Of a stretch of DNA of 64,000 nucleotides, positions 57,488-64,000 are shown piece by piece. The position numbers were made by a program, and so were the translations under genes. How positions within the stretch are numbered: position 1 is the first letter of the stretch; every line of letters begins with the position of its first letter. The notes beneath the pieces are model-generated. The model saw nothing but the letters and a program-made list of their open reading frames with translations. It was not told the origin of the DNA and searched no databases. This DNA is from Pseudoalteromonas sp. T1lg23B (GTDB lineage Bacteria; Pseudomonadota; Gammaproteobacteria; Enterobacterales; Alteromonadaceae): NCBI RefSeq assembly GCF_002964665.1, contig NZ_PQBZ01000013.1:186001-250000 (forward strand), written 5' to 3'.

Positions 57488-58719
57488 AAGTAACATTTTT
57501 TCTCGGTCAGTTTCCTGTGTCATCAGAAACGTTTGTTATCAGCCAAATTGTAGGCTTAATTGAACGGGGCTTAGATGTCGAAATTGTTGCTATATCACAA
57601 GGTGATATGACAAAAACGCATAGCCTAGTGGATAAATACAAGTTGCTAGATAAGACAACGTATTTGACTCAGGAAAATGCCAATCAGTCAGCGCTTCAAG
57701 CAAAGTTAAGCCGAATTTTAGGGGTGCTGCGCCCCAGTCGGTTTGCAAAAATTCTGTCAGCTCTAAACTACAAACAGTTCGGAATACACAGTAAATCATT
57801 ACTGTTACCCAGTATTGCAGGCAGAAACAGTCGAGTCATTAAATCAGATGTCTTTATTGCTCACTTCGGTACGGCGGGCGTGGTTGCAGAAAAGATGCGC
57901 CGGTTAGGCTTACTTGAGGGTAAGATATTGACTATCTTCCATGGCGCAGATATTTCAGTCAAAGAAATATTGAACACCTTCTCGGGTGATTACAAACAAC
58001 TATTTGTTTCTGGTGAGGGAATGCTGCCAATCAGTAATCTCTGGCGCAACAAACTCATTGAGCTGGGCTGTAACGAGCAAAAGATTACGGTTAACAGAAT
58101 GGGGATCAATATTGAACTGTTTCGCAGTCGTGCATTCGAGCAACCATTACAGCAGCCTTTAAGAATTATATCTGTAGCCCGTTTTATTGAAAAGAAAGGG
58201 TTGCAAGATGCCATCAATGCAATGCAACTACTAAAAGAGCAAGGTGTCGACTTTGAATATCAGATAGTAGGTGATGGTCCGCTTAAAAATGAAATTATCG
58301 AGCAAATAGAAAAGCTTAAACTGCAACGAGAAATCAAGTTGCTCGGTTTTCAACCCCAAGAACAAGTCACTAGTTTACTTGAAGCATCAGATGTCTTTTT
58401 ATTACCTTCAGTTGTGGCAAAAAATGGCGATATGGAGGGGATCCCAGTGGCCTTGATGGAAGCAATGGCGATGGGGTTGATCACCGTTTCAACATTCCAC
58501 AGTGGAATTCCTGAATTAATTCAACATGAAGTCAATGGATTGCTAGTTAATGAGCGATCACCGAATGAGCTGGCTCAAGTGCTATCGAAGCTCAGTACTG
58601 ATGGCTATGACATAGAAGCAATTAGAAAGAATGCTCTACACACGATTGATACACAATTCAATCAAAGTAAATTATATGATGAGTTAGCACAGATATCGAA
58701 GCAAACCCATGAGTGCTAA
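57484..58719 (+). CDS. wcaL: WcaL/AmsK-like GT4 glycosyltransferase
   Basis: This 411-residue GT-B enzyme resembles colanic-acid WcaL throughout: SSETFVISQI near 13-22, DVFIAHFGTAGV near 125, TIFHGADIS near 155, SVARFIEKKGLQDAI near 235, and the donor-site EX7E region DMEGIPVALMEAMAMG near 320. It probably adds a late sugar, perhaps the one bearing pyruvate, to the lipid-linked repeat unit. It overlaps wcaK (ATGA) and the flippase gene. Confidence 0.9.
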   Translation: MKVTFFLGQFPVSSETFVISQIVGLIERGLDVEIVAISQGDMTKTHSLVDKYKLLDKTTYLTQENANQSALQAKLSRILGVLRPSRFAKILSALNYKQFGIHSKSLLLPSIAGRNSRVIKSDVFIAHFGTAGVVAEKMRRLGLLEGKILTIFHGADISVKEILNTFSGDYKQLFVSGEGMLPISNLWRNKLIELGCNEQKITVNRMGINIELFRSRAFEQPLQQPLRIISVARFIEKKGLQDAINAMQLLKEQGVDFEYQIVGDGPLKNEIIEQIEKLKLQREIKLLGFQPQEQVTSLLEASDVFLLPSVVAKNGDMEGIPVALMEAMAMGLITVSTFHSGIPELIQHEVNGLLVNERSPNELAQVLSKLSTDGYDIEAIRKNALHTIDTQFNQSKLYDELAQISKQTHEC

Positions 58720-60004
58720 TAAACAAGGCCTATGGATTTTAGGTTCCTCCGGCATTGCTGGGGTGAGCCAATTTGTTATTTATTTTTTGATAGCGTTTTA
58801 TGGTAATGCTGAAGCGTTAGGTATTTTGGCTATCATAAATATCGTGTTATCGATTGTTTTCTTGTTTCAGGATATGGGGTTAGCCAACTACTTTATCCAT
58901 AAACAAGACCTTAGTACGCAGCAAAAAAGCGCGCTTCACTTTATTAACCAAGGCTTAGGGGCGGTGGCTGGTTTGGTGATGCTCCTGTTAGCATATCCAG
59001 TATCGTTGTTTTACGATGAGCCGTTAATATTTAGCTATTTATTAATTACTTCCATCAACTTCTTGTTATTGGGCGTCGGTGCCCAATACCAAGCGCACTT
59101 TATAAAGGCGGGTTATAACATAGAGCTATCTCAAATAGATATCGTTGCCAAACTGATATTGTTGGGAAGCACGTTTATGTTTATCCAATTAGAAACCCCC
59201 GTCGTTTTATCCTATATCTACGCAATCATCACGGCCTCCGCTGTCAGGGTCGGATTGATGTTATTAAGAGCACGTAGTGACTGGCACCCATCACGAAGCG
59301 CTGATTGGTCTATTGCGATACCGGCTTTAAAATTTGGCAGTTACCAAATGGGTTCACAAGTCATAAATCAAATAAAAACGCAGCTTGATCAGCTCGTTAT
59401 AGGCAAGTTACTGGGTCTAGAGGCGCTTGGTGTGTATGCCTTTGCCAAAGAAATGGTGTTACAACCTGTAAAATTTGTCAGACCTCTGATAGCTAGGATG
59501 TTTTTTCCAAGTATTGCTAAGCTGCAATTTGACGAAGTTAGATTTACGACTTATTTAAACGACTTTTTATTCAAAATTTCTTTGCTAAACCTTAGTATCT
59601 ACCTACTGTTATTCGCGGGGCTATTGTTTACTAGCCAGTTTATGGGACTGGATAAATACGCCCAGTTTTTACCAATATTTTCTATTTTGATCATCATTGG
59701 GTTACTCCGACCAATGGGGACCATACTTGGCATGGCTATTCAAGCCAAGGGGCAAGTTCACTATGAGTTTTACTGGAATTTGATAACCTCGATAGTGAGT
59801 TGTGTGACTGTCATAATTGTGGCTTTTTTGGGAGATATTTTCACCTTTAGCTATGCTATGGCAGCTTTACAGCTATTGTTAACTGTATGTGCTGTGATGT
59901 TTTTTGGTCGATGTGGAGCTAAATGCACAGTTAAAACGACAGTGTCAGTCATAGCCATTAATCTATTTGCTTATGCAATCATTAATCTTATCGTGCAGTC
60001 GTAA
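58709..60004 (+). CDS. wzx: Wzx-type oligosaccharide flippase (WzxC-like)
   Basis: This 431-residue protein with 12-14 predicted membrane segments belongs to the MOP flippase superfamily. Features near the WzxC group include FQDMGLANYFIH near 50-61, a QxxINQIKTQLDQLVIGKLLG region near 215-232 and LGVYAFAKEMVLQPVKFVRPLI near 235-256. It would turn the lipid-linked repeat unit across the inner membrane. It is the last gene of this rightward unit. Confidence 0.88.
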   Translation: MSANKQGLWILGSSGIAGVSQFVIYFLIAFYGNAEALGILAIINIVLSIVFLFQDMGLANYFIHKQDLSTQQKSALHFINQGLGAVAGLVMLLLAYPVSLFYDEPLIFSYLLITSINFLLLGVGAQYQAHFIKAGYNIELSQIDIVAKLILLGSTFMFIQLETPVVLSYIYAIITASAVRVGLMLLRARSDWHPSRSADWSIAIPALKFGSYQMGSQVINQIKTQLDQLVIGKLLGLEALGVYAFAKEMVLQPVKFVRPLIARMFFPSIAKLQFDEVRFTTYLNDFLFKISLLNLSIYLLLFAGLLFTSQFMGLDKYAQFLPIFSILIIIGLLRPMGTILGMAIQAKGQVHYEFYWNLITSIVSCVTVIIVAFLGDIFTFSYAMAALQLLLTVCAVMFFGRCGAKCTVKTTVSVIAINLFAYAIINLIVQS

Positions 60005-60100
60005 GCCTAGCGACCTTTTGACTCAATATGATCAGTCTTTAAGAGTTAGTTAGTGCTTATGAATTGCTTCTTCTCGACCCTATCATCACGTATAAAACAA

Positions 60101-61360
60101 TTAGTTGGCACGTGCAGATAGGTGCGTTTTATTGATATGATCAAGATAGGCAATCAAGGCTAATATAAATGCTGACCAGATAGCGGAACGTGATGCATCT
60201 AACGGTGTCCCGGTAAATCCATACAGTATTGCTGAGGTGATGGCTATATGGGCCGCAATACTTAGCTGTAAATGTTTAAATCCCAGAATGCTGATATTTT
60301 TTCTGGATGTAAAACACACTTTTAACGAGTAAAAATAGCAAGTCATAAATAACAGCACAATGCTAATAAAGCCAAGTAAGCCATATCGAAACAGATAATC
60401 CAGATAAGTGTTTTCAATAATAACCCCGTTCAAGGCGAGGGGCGAGCCAGAGTACCAATAAGTTAGGCCCTGTTCTATGGCAATAATCGTTTGTAGTTTT
60501 CTCGTTGATGTAGAGCCATCTAATTGGCCTTGTGACATCAGCTCAATAAAGTTGGCAATGTAGTCCAAGTTTAGATTGAGTTGGATGATGGCAAAAGTAG
60601 CAACTGAGATAAAACATAACTTGAGCAGGAGTAGCTTTTTTGCAATCCCTAAATTCAGCGTTATAGAGAGTAGTGAAAAGTAGAGTGCGAGCAAAGCTGT
60701 TGCTAAATACCCTGTTTTTGACTGAGAAAGGAAGATAGCTATAAAGATCATAATAATCATCAGTAGTGCAATGGCTTTTCTAGTACCCAAAAACAGCTCT
60801 ACAATGAAGTACGCCAAATAAAAACTCAAAACATAGCAGGTGATATACACCCAATCGAAACTACCCGGTGCTCTAAATCCAAAGCCATCATAGACTTTTT
60901 TAAAGCTGATGATTTTGAGTGCAGGAATGTCGCCCAAGATGATTTGTAGGGCAATTAAAACAAGCTGTAGTAAGAGCATAATAAATAGGATATTTCCTAA
61001 CTTAGGCAGCTCGACTAGCTTAAAGTGTGCTTTTAATAGCGAGAAAAAGGCAAGCGTGCACAGAAATAGCATAAATGGCTTAACCAATACGCCAGCATGA
61101 AATGCGGAAAATTTCTGCCATTGGAAGAAAAAAGCAACAAACATCGCTAGGATGGGGAAGAAATAGACATATGACAGAGCGGGTATCAAGAGTCTAGTTC
61201 TGGTTGCTAGCACACTTGCAGTGAGTACAAGCAGCATGACCACAAAGAACGATTTTTGCATCACTGGCGGCGCTACCGAAGGAATAAAATAGATCGGCCA
61301 GTAAAATAAGACAAATATACAAGCATACGTAACTATATGTGGAAAGCTGGTTCGCTGCAT
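60101..61360 (-). CDS. wzy: Wzy-like polysaccharide polymerase
   Basis: This 419-residue protein has about 10-12 membrane segments and a large periplasmic loop (about 255-305: IANFIELMSQGQLDGSTSTRKLQTI). That is the plan of the O-antigen ligase/polymerase (Wzy) family. Sequence is poorly conserved, so specificity is unknown. It is the last gene of the leftward unit and convergent with wzx. Wzy joins repeat units flipped by Wzx; the pairing is inferred. Confidence 0.78.
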   Translation of the reverse strand: MQRTSFPHIVTYACIFVLFYWPIYFIPSVAPPVMQKSFFVVMLLVLTASVLATRTRLLIPALSYVYFFPILAMFVAFFFQWQKFSAFHAGVLVKPFMLFLCTLAFFSLLKAHFKLVELPKLGNILFIMLLLQLVLIALQIILGDIPALKIISFKKVYDGFGFRAPGSFDWVYITCYVLSFYLAYFIVELFLGTRKAIALLMIIMIFIAIFLSQSKTGYLATALLALYFSLLSITLNLGIAKKLLLLKLCFISVATFAIIQLNLNLDYIANFIELMSQGQLDGSTSTRKLQTIIAIEQGLTYWYSGSPLALNGVIIENTYLDYLFRYGLLGFISIVLLFMTCYFYSLKVCFTSRKNISILGFKHLQLSIAAHIAITSAILYGFTGTPLDASRSAIWSAFILALIAYLDHINKTHLSARAN

Positions 61361-61364
61361 CGGC

Positions 61365-62078
61365 TTACTTCTTTTTAATCATATGGTAAAGATAGCTCAA
61401 CACAAACTTAGGGTACTGACGGATTACCCTATCGCGTACATGCTTATGCATCACTACTCTTTGTAACCAACGCAACCCAAGCTTTTTTATAATAGGGTGA
61501 TAGTAATCAGCCTTGATAGATGTTTGAGTCAAGAAACCACCGCAAGTAACAAACAACATAGGTCGTGCAAGCGCTTTTTTTCCGTTGACGCAAAAGGTCT
61601 CTTGATAGGGAGTGCCCATACCGACTAACACAACATCAATGTTGTGTGTTTCGAGTTCTTTATACACGGCTTCAGCGTTTTGAATATAGCCATTACGGTG
61701 ATATCCAATATTTATATTAGGATATTGCTTGCGCAGTACGTCTACCGCTTTTAAGTTTTCAGCTTCTGTGGCGCCAATTACTGCAATCGTTAGATTATTG
61801 TCACTTACATACTGTAGAAATGGGCCGGCAATAGAACTGTAATCAAAACTTGCACGCGTCACTTTAGGCAAAAATAAATTATGCAACTTGCACAATAAAG
61901 CGCCGTCCGAAAAGAAATAGTCAATACCATCAATAAGGTCGTCGCGTTTTTGGAGTTCATAGTAAGAAAATGGATTTACAAACGAAATTGCGGCAGGCTT
62001 ACTCAACTGCAAAGCTTGGAGTCGGATCTCGTCAAACTGTTCGCCCGAATGAATTTTTTTGTTGAGTGATTCTTTCAT
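61365..62078 (-). CDS. WecG/TagA/CpsF-family (GT26) glycosyltransferase
   Basis: This 237-residue protein shows GT26 signatures: NPFSYYEL near residue 35, FFSDGALLCKL near 56-66 (acceptor or active-site Asp), VIGATEAENLKAV near 100, VLVGMGTPYQE near 150-160, and FVTCGGFLTQTS near 178. The family transfers a sugar such as N-acetylmannosaminuronate, ManNAc or glucose to a lipid-linked acceptor at the membrane surface. The basic C-terminal region (RWLQRVVMHKHVRDRVIRQ) probably binds the membrane. It is four bases from wzy and overlaps the upstream GT4 gene. Confidence 0.87.
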   Translation of the reverse strand: MKESLNKKIHSGEQFDEIRLQALQLSKPAAISFVNPFSYYELQKRDDLIDGIDYFFSDGALLCKLHNLFLPKVTRASFDYSSIAGPFLQYVSDNNLTIAVIGATEAENLKAVDVLRKQYPNINIGYHRNGYIQNAEAVYKELETHNIDVVLVGMGTPYQETFCVNGKKALARPMLFVTCGGFLTQTSIKADYYHPIIKKLGLRWLQRVVMHKHVRDRVIRQYPKFVLSYLYHMIKKK

Positions 62079-63109
62079 AGTGACTTAAATAATGTGTAGT
62101 AATTCTTTACAGCTGATGGCAATTTAAACTCCTCAACATCGACAGAATTTGGTGCCAATCCCCGTTCTACATCTAAAATAGCTTGTGCAAATTTATCAGT
62201 TTCCCCAAAAGGGATGAGTAAGCCATACTGGCCGCTCTGCGTCAGCTCTTTAGGTCCATAGCGACAATCAAAAGCAACGATAGGGGTTTGAAGGTAGCTT
62301 GCCTCAACCAAAACAGTAGGGAGCCCTTCCCACCTCGACGACAGCAGAATAGCTTTCGCATGTTTGATATATTTATATGGGTTATTCGTTAGGCCATGTA
62401 GTACAACGGTATCCTGTAGACCTTTTTGCTCAATTAATGCCTGTAGCTGCTGACGATCTGGGCCGTCTCCGAGGATAACAACCTTACTTTTGAAATCATC
62501 TAGTTGCTCAATACTTTTGAGCAGTAAATCATAGCCCTTTTGGAAATGCAGTCGGCCAACACAGACGTAGTAGTTGTGATATTCATCTTGGGGCTCGTTT
62601 GCGAGTTGCTGAATATCATCACTGAGCACTGGGTTGTATATTCGTATTGCATCGGATGCAGAGCAGACCTTTAGTTTTATAAGGTTGTCTAAAATCCCAT
62701 CTGAAACACAGACCACCTTGTTGACGGTGCGAAAGAGTATCGACGCCGCCATGCGCCTGAGTATATTTTTTATTCTACTTGCTTCAGGTAACTGGATTGG
62801 TACGTGCTGTATGACAATTGATTTGGATTTGCTAGGAATAAATGCCCCTAACTTTGATAATCCACCTTTGGTAAATACCACCACATCGGGCTGAAATGCT
62901 GTGTTAAGGCTTCTAAAAGCAGTGATAGTATGCGCATCTTTACTGACATGACATAGCTTTTGAAACTCACTCAGTAGCGGGCCTGATTCGGATTGACAGG
63001 CAACTGATATCTTGCAGTCATAATCACCGATCAGCCCTTTTATAAGCTGCAATGTTACGCGCTCGACGCCACCAAAGGTGAAGTCTTCCATTACAAACAA
63101 TAGTTTCAT
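62075..63109 (-). CDS. GT4-family glycosyltransferase
   Basis: This 344-residue GT-B enzyme has an N-terminal acceptor domain with the FGGVERVTLQL motif (residues 12-22). The C-terminal nucleotide-sugar domain has CVGRLHFQKGYDLLLKSIE near 187, ILGDGPDRQQL near 213, and the EX7E donor motif SRWEGLPTVLVEAS near 258-271. Donor and acceptor cannot be told. It overlaps both neighbours by four bases, in one leftward operon. Confidence 0.88.
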   Translation of the reverse strand: MKLLFVMEDFTFGGVERVTLQLIKGLIGDYDCKISVACQSESGPLLSEFQKLCHVSKDAHTITAFRSLNTAFQPDVVVFTKGGLSKLGAFIPSKSKSIVIQHVPIQLPEASRIKNILRRMAASILFRTVNKVVCVSDGILDNLIKLKVCSASDAIRIYNPVLSDDIQQLANEPQDEYHNYYVCVGRLHFQKGYDLLLKSIEQLDDFKSKVVILGDGPDRQQLQALIEQKGLQDTVVLHGLTNNPYKYIKHAKAILLSSRWEGLPTVLVEASYLQTPIVAFDCRYGPKELTQSGQYGLLIPFGETDKFAQAILDVERGLAPNSVDVEEFKLPSAVKNYYTLFKSL

Positions 63110-63933
63110 CGACCCATAGCCAGTTTAAGATTATGCAGTAACCCATACTTAACAATGTTCTTGTCAGCTAAGGCAAGCTTTAATAGAGGTACCCATTGCC
63201 CTTGGATGATCTTCTCCCAACAGTTCATTGCTAGTTTTTGTTTTGAACTCATCAGGTGTTGATGTTTATCCAAAAACTGTTGAAAGCCAATCAGTCGATT
63301 TGGTGAGCGAGTGATGCTACCAGTTTTATCATCCTCATGTTGCAGGTAGGTCGATTTATCCAGCTTGATGCCTTTACCAAATCGCTGTGTGAATCTCACC
63401 CAAGTGTCATAATCCTGCCAAGCTTTAAAGGATGTATCAAATCCTCCAATCGCTCTGAGGTCCTCTGTTTTACAAAAGATCTGGTTGCCAACTTTATTGA
63501 TGACCAATATATCTTGTAAATCTAACTCACCGATAAAATAGGGATGTACTTTATGGTTTGTTCCTCTAACAACAGTCACGGGACTACATAAAAAACTATA
63601 TGTATCATTCCATGAATCGATAAATATTTGCAGTCTATCTGGGGTAAACTCATCATCATCATCTAAGCCTGTGATGAAATAGCCTTTAGCATTTTCTATT
63701 GCAACATTCCTTGCATGGCAAGCCCCTTGTGCTGGCACATTATGAAATACTCGAATCTTGTTATTGTTCAGCGATTCGAGGTATTCATTCGTGCCGTCAG
63801 AAGAGCCGTCATTAACAATGATGAGCTCCCAATTGCCGTAACTTTGGGACTCTATGCTTCTTATCGCTCTTTGCAGATTACCTAAGCGGTTATGTGTTGG
63901 CATGTAGATGGTAACAAGTGGTGATAGGCTCAT
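63106..63933 (-). CDS. GT2-family glycosyltransferase
   Basis: This 275-residue GT-A enzyme has an N-terminal catalytic domain: VTIYMPTHNRLGNLQRAIRS, VNDGSSDGTNEYL (nucleotide-binding Asp), ARNVAIENAKG, and GLDDDDEF near 90-97 as the metal-binding DXD-like site. It then has the AWQDYDTWVRF segment near 170 that often holds the catalytic base (ED/QDYD type). It starts inside the stop of the upstream gene (ATGA). Sugar specificity is unknown. Confidence 0.87.
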   Translation of the reverse strand: MSLSPLVTIYMPTHNRLGNLQRAIRSIESQSYGNWELIIVNDGSSDGTNEYLESLNNNKIRVFHNVPAQGACHARNVAIENAKGYFITGLDDDDEFTPDRLQIFIDSWNDTYSFLCSPVTVVRGTNHKVHPYFIGELDLQDILVINKVGNQIFCKTEDLRAIGGFDTSFKAWQDYDTWVRFTQRFGKGIKLDKSTYLQHEDDKTGSITRSPNRLIGFQQFLDKHQHLMSSKQKLAMNCWEKIIQGQWVPLLKLALADKNIVKYGLLHNLKLAMGR

Positions 63934-64000
63934 TTGTTTCTCGCTGCATAGAATTTAACAAGGTACACAAACATCGCCAATAGCCCTCCAAGGAAGGTGC
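63930..64000 (-). CDS. C-terminal end of a membrane protein, probably Wzz-like chain-length regulator (partial)
   Basis: The minus strand reads TFLGGLLAMFVYLVKFYAAR followed by NK and a stop that overlaps the GT2 start. A Gly-rich hydrophobic helix then basic residues at the extreme C-terminus is the usual second membrane segment of Wzz or Wzc-type polysaccharide co-polymerases. Only 23 codons are in the window, so the call is tentative. Confidence 0.5.
   Translation of the reverse strand, partial: TFLGGLLAMFVYLVKFYAARNK

Noticed and set aside
60005..60100. Searched for a terminator between the convergent wzx and wzy genes
   Set aside because: No stem followed by a T run could be found by eye.

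Overview
The window is chromosomal DNA from a marine gammaproteobacterium of the Alteromonadales, most probably Pseudoalteromonas. The evidence is a complete, canonically ordered mraZ-to-lpxC division and wall cluster, lpxC and dciA next to secA-mutT, a secreted chitinase and chitobiase with a NagP-type transporter, and a Slr4-like S-layer gene. Genus assignment is inference from gene content; no rRNA is present.

Layout. 1-1983 (-): the 5' part of a multidomain GH18 chitinase that runs off the left edge. 2305-6874 (+): a RhlE-type DEAD-box helicase, a CPA1 Na+/H+ antiporter, and a lipoprotein alkaline phosphatase behind a three-repeat Pho box. 6943-10074 (-): a dCache-HAMP-PAS-GGDEF-EAL protein. 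10275-28069 (+): the dcw cluster mraZ-rsmH-ftsL-ftsI-murE-murF-mraY-murD-ftsW-murG-murC-ddlB-ftsQ-ftsA-ftsZ, then lpxC with its own promoter; mraZ carries a one-base frameshift and sits behind a four-repeat MraZ-type operator. 28101-32151: dciA (-), secA and mutT (+). 32267-38649 (+): an M13 lipoprotein peptidase, a GH20 chitobiase and a NagP-like MFS transporter; the last two share a near-identical 18-bp palindromic operator. 38873-38949 (-): tRNA-His(GTG). 39133-40756 (+): mscS and a DUF481 outer-membrane protein.

40922 to the right edge is a cell-envelope locus. It holds a very large SLBB/Wza-like exporter (frameshifted near its 3' end), a strongly codon-biased Slr4-family S-layer protein, a DsbA-like lipoprotein, and an eleven-gene type II secretion-like operon in the order G-E-F-H-I-J-K-L-M-C-D. 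These are followed without a break by wcaK-, wcaL- and wzxC-like genes. A convergent cluster (wzy, a GT26 gene, a GT4 gene, a GT2 gene and the end of a Wzz-like gene) continues past the right edge. The arrangement suggests one module that makes, exports and anchors a protein S-layer together with a surface polysaccharide. Use of this secretion system by the S-layer protein is inference from position.

Two genes (mraZ and the SLBB gene) are each broken by loss of a single base whose restoration gives a full-length family member. These may be sequencing errors or real mutations.
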